Shown here: positions 1-5,677 of the stretch, one piece after another
Position numbering within the stretch: the stretch's first letter is position 1
How the letters are laid out: every line of letters starts with the position of its first letter
Source: Streptococcaceae bacterium
GTDB taxonomy: Bacteria; Bacillota; Bacilli; Lactobacillales; Streptococcaceae
Reading direction: 5' to 3'
Assembly (NCBI GenBank): GCA_902836505.1
Contig: CADFQU010000066.1
Coordinates: forward strand, 1 to 5,973
Length of the DNA stretch: 5,973 nucleotides
Made by a program: the position numbers and the translations under genes
The notes under the pieces: model-generated
What the model saw: only the letters and a program-made list of their open reading frames with translations
Told to the model about the DNA's origin: nothing
Database searches by the model: none

Positions 1-28
1 ATTAAATAAATTATCCATTGGCTTTAAT

Positions 29-547
29 TTAAAAAAAGTAGCTCTGAAACAACCTGTAACTTGCAATGTATTTATGGTAAGGACTTCCCTGTTGAATCAT
101 AAATGCCCGATAAATTTGTTCTATCAAAACAAGCTTCATCAATTGATGGGGAAGGGTTAATTTTCCAAAACTCATGAGTAAATTCGCTCGTTTTTTTACA
201 GCTGGAGACAAGCCTAGGCTCCCTCCAATCACAAAAGTAATTTCAGAATATCCTCTTACTGTTACCTCTTCTAAGGTTTGACTAAACTTCTCAGATGGAA
301 ATTGTTGTCCTTCAATCGCTAAAGCAATCACATACTCACGATCGCCAACTTTTGCTAAAATGCGATTTCCTTCTTTTTCCAGGATTTGCTGATTTTCTAA
401 GTCACTGGCCCGATCTGGAGTTTTCTCATCCGGCAATTCTACCATTTCTACCTTCGTAAACCGACCCAAGCGTTTAGTATATTCAGCAATTCCATCTTTT
501 AAATACTTTTCTTTTAATTTTCCAACTGTTACAATCTTAATTTTCAT
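29..547 (-). CDS. rlmH: RlmH, 23S rRNA pseudouridine-1915 N3-methyltransferase, with a C-terminal extension
   Basis: RlmH is a small SPOUT-class, SAM-dependent methyltransferase that acts as a dimer on assembled 70S ribosomes, methylating the pseudouridine of helix 69 in 23S rRNA. From the start at 545-547 the protein is 172 residues. It begins [20 protein letters not shown], carries the SPOUT knot glycine loop [10 protein letters not shown] (about 105-114) and the conserved [18 protein letters not shown] block (131-148). Family members of this type usually stop at the YHK motif (157-159), giving about 159 residues. Here a TAC codon (complement of 68-70) follows and reading continues for 13 aromatic-rich residues, [13 protein letters not shown], to TAA at 29-31. 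An in-frame ATG at 551-553 would add two residues, but it lies against the -10 element and has no Shine-Dalgarno. The family call is very secure; the tail could be real or one substitution in the stop codon. Confidence 0.96.
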
Positions 548-581
548 ATTCATATTCTAACACAAATGAACTTATACACAA
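545..581 (-). promoter_or_regulatory. rlmH promoter, predicted leaderless start
   Basis: On the minus strand there is an extended -10, TG-t-TAGAAT (TG at 562-561, hexamer at 559-554), with TTGTGT as a possible -35 at 581-576 and a 16-base spacer. Counting seven bases from the last T of the hexamer puts +1 at 547, the A of the ATG that gives the canonical MKIK start. No Shine-Dalgarno is present upstream. This predicts a leaderless mRNA. The -35 overlaps a DnaA box at 572-580. Confidence 0.6.
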
Positions 582-676
582 GTCTTCAACAAATAGGCCT
601 GAATTTATCTTTCAAAAAATAGCTCTATACTCACGTTTTTCACACTTATACACAGTTTTCCACAAGTTGTGGAAAA
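572..676. promoter_or_regulatory. DnaA-box cluster I, between rlmH and htrA
   Basis: Compared with TTATCCACA (or the looser TTATNCACA), I read: TTATACACA at 572-580 and 646-654 (both perfect to the looser consensus), TTTTCCACA at 656-664 (8/9), and its mirror TGTGGAAAA at 668-676 on the minus strand (8/9). A weaker TTTTTCACA lies at 636-644. The last two strong boxes form a perfect palindrome with a 3-base spacer (665-667). The cluster is about 2.1 kb upstream of the main cluster before dnaA. It sits between two divergent promoters, so it could act in origin function, DnaA titration, or transcription control. Confidence 0.8.
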
Positions 677-685
677 AATTTCTAT

Positions 686-702
686 TTTAAGTTATAATTA
701 AG
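686..702 (+). promoter_or_regulatory. CiaR-type binding site upstream of htrA
   Basis: The hexamers TTTAAG (686-691) and ATTAAG (697-702) are direct repeats separated by five bases (ttata). This fits the NTTAAG-N5-WTTAAG pattern known for the CiaR response regulator in streptococci, where htrA and parB are a classic target. The repeat ends 10 bases before a perfect TATAAT at 713-718, which is the spacing I recall for CiaR-activated promoters. CiaRH itself is not in the window, so assignment rests on the motif and its gene context. Confidence 0.85.
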
Positions 703-744
703 AAACTAGATCTATAATTTTCCATAATTGGAATAAATAGGAGA
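693..744 (+). promoter_or_regulatory. htrA promoter region: two candidate -10 boxes and Shine-Dalgarno
   Basis: Two perfect TATAAT hexamers are present, at 693-698 and 713-718. The downstream one is best placed for CiaR activation and would start transcription near 725. The upstream one overlaps the CiaR repeat and could pair with a weak -35, TGGAAA at 670-675 (17-base spacer), which lies inside a DnaA box. AGGAGA at 739-744 is the ribosome binding site for the ATG at 750. Which -10 is used cannot be settled from sequence. Confidence 0.7.
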
Positions 745-749
745 AAACT

Positions 750-1928
750 ATGAAACAATCATCAAATTTTCTAAAAAAAGCTTTGCAACTTTTACTTGTT
801 CTTGTCATTGGTTTTACTGGAGGAATCTTAGGAACCTTAACCTCTTTCCAGTTTACCAAAGGGAATTCTGCAAATTCTAGCCAAGAAATAAAGTCTACCA
901 AAGTCAATCGCGCTTATAAGAATACAACATCAACTAGTGAAGCTGTTGATAAGGTTAAAAATGCAGTTGTTTCTGTTATTACCTACGCTGAAACCTCTGA
1001 AAAAGGCTTCATAAATGGAGAAACAGATTCTGATCCAGAAGTAGCTAGTGAAGGTTCAGGTGTCATCTATAAAAAAGATGGTAAGGATGCTTATGTAGTA
1101 ACCAATGCTCACGTATTGATGGGAGCAACACAAGCCGACATTCTTTTTGCAGATGGAAACAAAGTTTCCGGAGAAGTTGTTGGATCAGATACCTTCTCAG
1201 ATATTGCGGTTGTCAAAATCAGTTCAGATAACGTTACGACCGTGGCTGAATTTGGGGATTCCTCTAAATTGACCGTCGGCGAGACCGCAATCGCTATCGG
1301 TAGTCCTTTAGGGACAAAATTTGCCAATTCCGTTACCCAAGGGATTGTTTCTAGTCTCGGACGTACTGTGAAGCTCAAATCAGAAGACGGTCAAAATGTG
1401 TCTACAAAAGCTTTGCAAACAGATGCTGCAATCAACCCAGGGAATTCTGGTGGTCCCCTTATCAATATTCAGGGACAAGTCATCGGAATTACCTCAAGTA
1501 AAATCTCTTCAAATGGGCAAACTGCGGTTGAAGGAATGGGATTTGCTATTCCTGTAAATGATGTGCAAAATATTATTGAACATTTAGAAAAAGATGGGAA
1601 AGTCATCCGTCCAGCACTTGGGATTACCATGATGGACCTGGCTAGTCTATCCTCTTCTGATCTTAGCCAATTAGACATTCCAAGCAAACTCAAAGGTGGG
1701 GTTCTTGTTCGCTCAGTTGAAAATGATATGCCGGCATCCAAACATTTACGTCGATTAGATATCATTACAAAAATCGATGATACAACCATTGAATCAACTG
1801 CAGATTTACAATCTGCCCTCTATTCTCATCAAATTGGTGATGAAATCAAAGTCATTTTCTATAGAGATGGTAAGCAAAAAACAGCAACCATTGAACTTAC
1901 AAAATCAACAGAAAATCTTGGAAATTAA
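750..1928 (+). CDS. htrA: HtrA/DegP-family membrane-anchored serine protease
   Basis: This is a surface quality-control protease that degrades misfolded or excess exported proteins; in pneumococcus HtrA also acts on competence peptide and bacteriocins. The 392-residue protein has a positively charged start followed by one hydrophobic segment (about 11-31) acting as an uncleaved anchor, then a Ser/Thr/Asn-rich linker to about 65. The trypsin-like domain follows, with triad residues His121 (TNAHV), Asp151 (SDIAVV) and Ser233 (NPGNSGGPL). One PDZ domain occupies about 288-385, with the carboxylate-binding loop near KGGVLVRSV (315-322). Length and single PDZ are normal for streptococcal HtrA, and all catalytic residues are intact. 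A CiaR-type site upstream points to CiaRH control. It probably shares a transcript with parB, 65 bases downstream, as in pneumococcus. The ATG at 750 is supported by AGGAGA at 739-744. Confidence 0.97.
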   Translation: MKQSSNFLKKALQLLLVLVIGFTGGILGTLTSFQFTKGNSANSSQEIKSTKVNRAYKNTTSTSEAVDKVKNAVVSVITYAETSEKGFINGETDSDPEVASEGSGVIYKKDGKDAYVVTNAHVLMGATQADILFADGNKVSGEVVGSDTFSDIAVVKISSDNVTTVAEFGDSSKLTVGETAIAIGSPLGTKFANSVTQGIVSSLGRTVKLKSEDGQNVSTKALQTDAAINPGNSGGPLINIQGQVIGITSSKISSNGQTAVEGMGFAIPVNDVQNIIEHLEKDGKVIRPALGITMMDLASLSSSDLSQLDIPSKLKGGVLVRSVENDMPASKHLRRLDIITKIDDTTIESTADLQSALYSHQIGDEIKVIFYRDGKQKTATIELTKSTENLGN

Positions 1929-1947
1929 GTAAATTTACAACAGTGTC

Positions 1948-1979
1948 AACACACCTTTACGAAATTGTAAAGGTGTGTT
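1948..1979 (+). other. Perfect 13-bp hairpin between htrA and parB
   Basis: AACACACCTTTAC (1948-1960) is the exact reverse complement of GTAAAGGTGTGTT (1967-1979), with the 6-base loop GAAATT. It begins 20 bases after the htrA stop codon. No U-run follows on either strand, so it is not a standard intrinsic terminator. It could be a transcript-stabilising or processing stem, a partial attenuator that lowers parB relative to htrA, or a palindromic operator. It does not match the parS consensus (TGTTTCACGTGAAACA). Confidence 0.75.
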
Positions 1980-1989
1980 ATGCTATATA
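1956..1989 (+). promoter_or_regulatory. Candidate parB promoter overlapping the hairpin
   Basis: TTTACG (1956-1961, 4/6 to the -35) is 17 bases before TATGCT (1979-1984, 4/6), which has TG at 1976-1977 as an extended -10. An overlapping second option is TG-c-TATATA (TG at 1981-1982, hexamer 1984-1989, 5/6). Either would start transcription within a few bases of the parB ATG at 1994, giving an almost leaderless message. That would explain why no well-spaced Shine-Dalgarno precedes the start. The evidence is only motif-level. Confidence 0.4.
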
Positions 1990-1993
1990 CATC

Positions 1994-2755
1994 ATGGAAA
2001 AAATTGATATTATTGACGTAAAGCAAATACGAACCAATCCTTTTCAACCTCGTCAAACCTTTGTACAAGAGAAATTAGAAGAACTCGCAGCCTCAATCAA
2101 AGAAAATGGATTAATCCAACCCATTATTGTTCGAAAATCTCCGATTGTTGGTTATGAACTACTTGCTGGAGAAAGACGTTACCGAGCAGCTCAAATAGCT
2201 GGTTTCAAAGAAATCCCTGCGATTATAAGAGAATTATCAGATGATGACATGATCAAACAAGCCATTATCGAAAATTTACAAAGGGAAGATTTGAATCCAA
2301 TTGAAGAGGCCGAATCCTACCAACATCTTATTGATAAAGGGGCAACCCATGAAGAAATTGCACAATTTATGGGAAAATCTCGTCCTTACATTAGCAACAT
2401 GGTCCGTTTACTTCATCTCTCACCAGCTGTCAAAGACGCTATCAAAAACGAGAAAATTTCACAAGGACATGCCCGCATTTTAGTTCCCTTAAAGGAAGAT
2501 CTACAAATCTATTGGCTGGAACGAATTCTGAAAGAAGGACTAAGCGTTCGTAGTTTGGAAGAAAAGGTTGGTCAAAAAAAGAAAACACCAAGTAAAAAAG
2601 AGAAAGAACTCTTTTTAGCACAGGAAGAAAATAGACTAAAAAAGATTCTAGGAACCGAAGTAGAAATCCATCTGACAAAACAAGAAAAAGGAAGTATTCA
2701 TATTTCATTTAACAACCTTGATGAATACCAACGAATTATTAACAGTCTTAAATGA
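1994..2755 (+). CDS. parB: ParB/Spo0J chromosome partitioning protein
   Basis: ParB is a CTP-dependent DNA clamp that loads at parS sites around the origin, spreads, and recruits SMC for origin segregation. The 253-residue protein has the N-terminal CTP-binding ParB domain with GERRYR (59-64) and ENLQREDLNPIEEA (93-106), a helix-turn-helix DNA-binding domain (about 117-140, HEEIAQFMGKSRPYISN), a lysine-rich linker (about 192-206) and a C-terminal dimerisation region ending in IINSLK. The length matches streptococcal homologues (about 252). I chose the ATG at 1994 because homologues start MEK; an upstream in-frame GTG at 1943 would add 17 unconserved residues and lies across the hairpin. No Shine-Dalgarno sits at the right distance before 1994, so translation may be leaderless. 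No parA neighbours it and I see no parS match in the window. Co-regulation with htrA is likely. Confidence 0.95.
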   Translation: MEKIDIIDVKQIRTNPFQPRQTFVQEKLEELAASIKENGLIQPIIVRKSPIVGYELLAGERRYRAAQIAGFKEIPAIIRELSDDDMIKQAIIENLQREDLNPIEEAESYQHLIDKGATHEEIAQFMGKSRPYISNMVRLLHLSPAVKDAIKNEKISQGHARILVPLKEDLQIYWLERILKEGLSVRSLEEKVGQKKKTPSKKEKELFLAQEENRLKKILGTEVEIHLTKQEKGSIHISFNNLDEYQRIINSLK

Positions 2756-2769
2756 GGCTGTTATTTTTT
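2741..2769 (+). terminator. Intrinsic terminator overlapping the end of parB
   Basis: AACAGTCT (2741-2748) pairs with AGGCTGTT (2755-2762) in an 8-bp stem with one U-G wobble and a 6-base loop, followed by one A and six T (2764-2769). The stem contains the last parB codons and the TGA stop (2753-2755). It separates the htrA-parB transcript from the dnaA promoter region. Confidence 0.75.
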
Positions 2770-2787
2770 ATAGAACAATTAACAGAT

Positions 2788-2941
2788 TTATCCACTTATT
2801 TAAAACTCTTCTTTACTTGCTATTCCTACTTTATTCAATCTTATCCCCAACTTGTGGATAACTTCTACACACATTGGGGATAACTATTCACATATTGTGG
2901 AAAAAACTCTTTTTTATTCCCTCAGAACAAGTTGTGGAAAA
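2788..2941. promoter_or_regulatory. DnaA-box cluster II, main upstream oriC array before dnaA
   Basis: This gene-free stretch holds the densest array. Plus-strand boxes are TTATCCACT 2788-2796 (8/9), TTATCCCCA 2841-2849 (8/9), TTCTACACA 2863-2871 and CTATTCACA 2884-2892 (both 7/9, or 8/9 to TTATNCACA). Minus-strand boxes, read here on the plus strand, are TGTGGATAA 2853-2861 (perfect), TGGGGATAA 2875-2883 (8/9), TGTGGAAAA 2896-2904 (8/9) and TGTGGAAAA 2933-2941 (8/9). Six of them form three consecutive inverted pairs (2841-2861, 2863-2883, 2884-2904), each with a 3-base spacer. This corresponds to the upstream part of the bipartite origin known from Bacillus. Function is DnaA assembly and probably dnaA autoregulation. 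Confidence 0.92.
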
Positions 2942-2997
2942 CTCCCTCCTTTTATGATAAAATAAGAAAAACATAGCAAGTAAAAATGAATAGGAGG
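2935..2997 (+). promoter_or_regulatory. dnaA promoter and the Shine-Dalgarno that sets the GTG start
   Basis: An extended -10, TG-a-TAAAAT (TG at 2955-2956, hexamer at 2958-2963), predicts initiation near 2970. A weak -35, TGGAAA at 2935-2940 with 17-base spacing, lies inside the minus-strand DnaA box at 2933-2941, so bound DnaA would block RNA polymerase. AGGAGG at 2992-2997 is a full Shine-Dalgarno seven bases before GTG 3005. The nearby ATG at 2986 is out of frame and lies before this site. Confidence 0.7.
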
Positions 2998-3004
2998 ACG
3001 ATAG

Positions 3005-4375
3005 GTGTCAAGAGAAGAAACCTTCTGGAATCGTGTGATTGAATTAAGTAAAAAGACATTTAAAAAAGAAATTTTTGACTATTTTGTCCTTACTTCAAGA
3101 CTCATCAAAGTCGATCAACAAGAAGCCATTATTTATTTAGATGCGGAAGTAAAGAAATTATTCTGGGAAGAGAATATGACAAAGGTGATTCTGACTGCTG
3201 GTTTTGAAATTTATGCAGTAGAATTAACCATTTCCTATCAATTCAATCTTGAAGAAGAGGAAGAAGAAAAAGAGTTTGTCCCTCTTTCAGAAACGAATAG
3301 AGACTATGCAGTTAGCCATACTCCAATAATCGATTTGCCTCCTATCCAAACAGGGTTAAAAAAGAAATACACCTTTGATAATTTTGTAAGTGGAGACGGA
3401 AATCAATGGGCTTTGGCTGCCGCTTTAGCAGTTTCTGAAAACCTTGCTACCACTTATAATCCTTTATTTATCTATGGAGGACCAGGTTTAGGTAAAACGC
3501 ATTTGCTCAACGCAATTGGGAATCAGATTATGGAAAACTACCCAAATGCTCGAGTAAAATACATCCCAGCAGAATCCTTTATCAATGAATTTTTAGAGCG
3601 TCTTCGCCTCAATGATATGGATACCTTTAAAAAAACCTATCGAAACTTGGATCTGCTCTTAATTGATGATATTCAATCTCTTGGAGGGAAAAAGGTTACA
3701 ACTCAAGAAGAGTTCTTTAATACCTTTAATGCTCTTTATGGGGATAATAAGCAGATTGTCCTAACCAGCGATCGTAGTCCTGATCATTTAGATAGCTTAG
3801 AAGAACGTCTAGTCACGCGCTTTAAGTGGGGCTTGACTCAAAATATTACACCACCAGATTTTGAAACTCGAATTGCTATTTTGAGAAATAAAATCGAAGA
3901 CCTAGACTTTACTTTCCCAGATGATACCCTTGAATACCTAGCAGGTCAATTTGATTCAAACGTCCGAGACTTAGAAGGTGCTTTGAATGATATCTCTCTC
4001 GTGGCAAGAGTTAAAAAAATCAAAGATATTACAATTGATGTCGCAGCCGAAGCCATTCGAGCTCGTAAGAATGAAACTTTACAAATCACTGTAATTCCTA
4101 TTGAAAAGATTCAAACTGAGGTTGGAAAATTTTACAATGTCAGTGTCAATGAAATGAAAGGCACTAGACGGGTTCAAAATATTGTCCTAGCTCGACAAGT
4201 AGCGATGTACCTCGCCCGCGAAATGACTGATAATAGTCTTCCCCGTATCGGTCGTGAATTTGGAGGAAAAGACCACACAACGGTCATGCATGCTTATGAG
4301 AAAATCAAAGGGATGATCGAAATTGATGACAATCTCAGACTCGAGATTCAAACCATCAAGAAAAAATTAAAGTAA
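3005..4375 (+). CDS. dnaA: DnaA, chromosomal replication initiator ATPase
   Basis: DnaA binds oriC boxes, forms an ATP-dependent filament, opens the duplex and helps load the helicase. The 456-residue protein has domain I (about 1-80), an acidic and variable domain II (EEEEEEKE at 83-90), and an AAA+ domain III. That domain shows Walker [10 protein letters not shown] (158-166), Walker B LLLIDDIQ (217-224), sensor 1 VLTSDR (252-257), an arginine-finger candidate Arg272 in RLVTRF, and a sensor 2 region SNVRDLEGA (318-326). Domain IV carries the box-binding signature [14 protein letters not shown] (421-434). All key motifs are intact and the length is normal for streptococci (about 450). The start is GTG, fixed by AGGAGG at 2992-2997 and by homology of the following residues. 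Flanking DnaA boxes on both sides mark it as the origin gene and suggest autoregulation. Confidence 0.98.
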   Translation: MSREETFWNRVIELSKKTFKKEIFDYFVLTSRLIKVDQQEAIIYLDAEVKKLFWEENMTKVILTAGFEIYAVELTISYQFNLEEEEEEKEFVPLSETNRDYAVSHTPIIDLPPIQTGLKKKYTFDNFVSGDGNQWALAAALAVSENLATTYNPLFIYGGPGLGKTHLLNAIGNQIMENYPNARVKYIPAESFINEFLERLRLNDMDTFKKTYRNLDLLLIDDIQSLGGKKVTTQEEFFNTFNALYGDNKQIVLTSDRSPDHLDSLEERLVTRFKWGLTQNITPPDFETRIAILRNKIEDLDFTFPDDTLEYLAGQFDSNVRDLEGALNDISLVARVKKIKDITIDVAAEAIRARKNETLQITVIPIEKIQTEVGKFYNVSVNEMKGTRRVQNIVLARQVAMYLAREMTDNSLPRIGREFGGKDHTTVMHAYEKIKGMIEIDDNLRLEIQTIKKKLK

Positions 4376-4380
4376 TCTCA

Positions 4381-4482
4381 TGTGGACAATCATAGAAAAA
4401 CTTGCTTCTTTTTCCACATGTTTTGAACAAGGAACTTTTCAATTCCTGTCTGGCTTTAGAAGAGTTTTCCACATGTTCCACA
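4381..4482. promoter_or_regulatory. DnaA-box cluster III, between dnaA and dnaN
   Basis: Boxes are TGTGGACAA at 4381-4389 (minus strand, 8/9), TTTTCCACA at 4410-4418 and 4465-4473 (8/9 each), and TGTTCCACA at 4474-4482 (7/9), directly abutting the previous one. The two TTTTCCACA boxes are part of an identical 13-base direct repeat ending ATGTT (4410-4422 and 4465-4477, 55 bases apart). The last two tandem boxes point at the triplet tract beginning at 4487, the arrangement expected of a DnaA filament-loading site next to the opening region. Confidence 0.85.
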
Positions 4483-4486
4483 CACT

Positions 4487-4515
4487 CTACTATTACTATT
4501 AACTTACTAATACTA
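4487..4515 (+). other. DnaA-trio tract, probable origin unwinding element
   Basis: Four bases after the last DnaA box, the plus strand reads CTA CTA TTA CTA TTA (4487-4501), then after two bases TTA CTA ATA CTA (4504-4515). The complement is the 3'-(G/A)AT-5' triplet repeat described as the DnaA-trio in Bacillus subtilis, where a DnaA filament grips single-stranded DNA. Location between dnaA and dnaN, flanking tandem boxes and the AT-rich run up to 4526 all agree. Nine triplets are readable, eight of which fit the consensus (ATA at 4510-4512 does not). Confidence 0.85.
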
Positions 4516-4524
4516 AAATAATAA

Positions 4525-4530
4525 AAGGAG
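4525..4530 (+). promoter_or_regulatory. dnaN ribosome binding site
   Basis: AAGGAG at 4525-4530 lies five bases before the ATG at 4536 and fixes the dnaN start. TAAAAT at 4514-4519 is a possible -10 overlapping the end of the triplet tract, but I see no convincing -35, so a separate dnaN promoter is uncertain. No terminator separates dnaA from dnaN, so cotranscription is likely. Confidence 0.8.
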
Positions 4531-4535
4531 ATCTC

Positions 4536-5672
4536 ATGATCAATTTTTCTATTAACAAGGCTTATTTCCTACAAGCTTTAAATACGACAAAAAGAGCCAT
4601 TAGTTCAAAAAATGCAATTCCAATCTTATCCACTATTAAGATCGATGTAACTTCTGAAGGTATTACTCTCATCGGATCAAATGGACAAATTTCGATTGAA
4701 TACTTTATTTCTGTTAAAGATGAAAATGCAGGCCTTCTAGTAACGACACCAGGTGCTATTCTTTTAGAAGCAACTTTCTTTATCAATGTTGTATCCAGTC
4801 TACCAGATGTCGTTTTGGATGTGAAAGAAATCGAACAAAAACAAATTGTATTAGTTAGTGGGAAATCAGAAATTACCCTTAAAGGGAAAGATGCAGAACA
4901 ATATCCTCGCATTCAAGAAATTTCAGCTAGCAACCCTCTAACGCTCCCAATTCAAACCTTGAAGAAAATCATTTCTGAGACAGCTTTTGCAGCAAGTACT
5001 CAAGAAAGTCGTCCGATTTTGACAGGAGTTCATTTTGTTCTTTCTGATCACAAGGAATTAAAAACGGTGGCAACGGATTCTCATCGAATGAGTCAAAAAA
5101 ATATTACCCTTGAAAAAAATGGGGATAACTTTGATGTTGTGATTCCAAGTCGTTCTTTACGCGAATTAACGTCTGTCTTTTCAGATGAGATTGAACAGGT
5201 TGAAGTCTTCTTTGCCAATAACCAGATTCTATTTAGAAGTGACAATATCAGTTTCTATACACGCCTGTTGGAAGGAAACTATCCAGATACGGATCGCTTG
5301 ATTCCAACAGAGTTTAGTTCGGAAGTAACCTTTAAAGTTGCTCATCTTCGCCAAGCAATGGAACGGGCTCGCCTTTTGTCTAACGCTACTCAAAATGGTA
5401 CTGTTAAATTAGAAATCGCTAGTGGAGTTGTTTCTGCTCATGTAAATTCTCCTGAAGTAGGGCGTGTGAATGAAGAAATTGATACAGAAGCAGTTTCGGG
5501 AGATGATTTGAACATCAGCTTTAATCCAACTTATTTGATTGACGCTTTGAAAGCTATTGAAAGTGAAAAAGTCGTCATTCGCTTCATCTCTGCAGTTCGT
5601 CCCTTTACATTGGTACCAGCAGAGGAATCTGAACGCTTCATTCAATTAATTACACCAGTTCGGACTAATTAA
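4536..5672 (+). CDS. dnaN: DnaN, beta sliding clamp of DNA polymerase III
   Basis: DnaN is the ring-shaped homodimer that tethers DNA polymerase III and other clamp-binding proteins to DNA. The 378-residue product begins MINFSINKAYFLQALNTTKR and ends in QLITPVRTN, typical of streptococcal clamps, and has the normal length for three tandem clamp folds of about 125 residues each. Recognisable family blocks include ISSKNAIPILSTI, TDSHRMS in the middle domain and NPTYLIDALKAI in the last. The ATG at 4536 follows AAGGAG by five bases. The gene lies 160 bases after dnaA and is probably cotranscribed with it across the opening region. A DnaA box, TTATCCACT at 4626-4634, lies within its 5' coding part. 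Nothing appears broken. Confidence 0.98.
   Translation: MINFSINKAYFLQALNTTKRAISSKNAIPILSTIKIDVTSEGITLIGSNGQISIEYFISVKDENAGLLVTTPGAILLEATFFINVVSSLPDVVLDVKEIEQKQIVLVSGKSEITLKGKDAEQYPRIQEISASNPLTLPIQTLKKIISETAFAASTQESRPILTGVHFVLSDHKELKTVATDSHRMSQKNITLEKNGDNFDVVIPSRSLRELTSVFSDEIEQVEVFFANNQILFRSDNISFYTRLLEGNYPDTDRLIPTEFSSEVTFKVAHLRQAMERARLLSNATQNGTVKLEIASGVVSAHVNSPEVGRVNEEIDTEAVSGDDLNISFNPTYLIDALKAIESEKVVIRFISAVRPFTLVPAEESERFIQLITPVRTN
4626..4634 (+). promoter_or_regulatory. DnaA box inside the dnaN coding sequence
   Basis: TTATCCACT matches the DnaA-box consensus at 8 of 9 positions and equals the box at 2788-2796. It is 111 bases beyond the triplet tract, within codons for IPILSTI, a conserved protein stretch, so it may be a coding coincidence. 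Confidence 0.45.
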
Positions 5673-5677
5673 GGGCC

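Noticed and set aside
11..19. TTATCCATT as a DnaA box beyond the rlmH end
   Set aside because: Only 7 of 9 matches, isolated in AT-rich sequence at the window edge; chance is a sufficient explanation.
1948..1979. Palindrome considered as a parS site for ParB
   Set aside because: parS is a 16-bp TGTTTCACGTGAAACA-like palindrome; this one has a different sequence and a 6-base centre. I found no CACGTG core anywhere in the window.
1948..1979. Hairpin considered as an intrinsic terminator of htrA
   Set aside because: No U-run follows the stem on either strand, so standard termination is unlikely.
1943..1993. GTG start adding 17 residues to ParB
   Set aside because: No Shine-Dalgarno, sequence lies across the hairpin, and ParB homologues begin at the MEK encoded from 1994.
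2797..2840. Pyrimidine-rich stretch considered as a second DnaA-trio tract
   Set aside because: It has scattered CTA and CTT triplets but no consecutive in-phase (C/T)TA run like that at 4487-4501.
4430..4447. AGGAA/TTCCT inverted repeat as a dnaA terminator
   Set aside because: Only five base pairs with an 8-base loop and no T-run; too weak to call.
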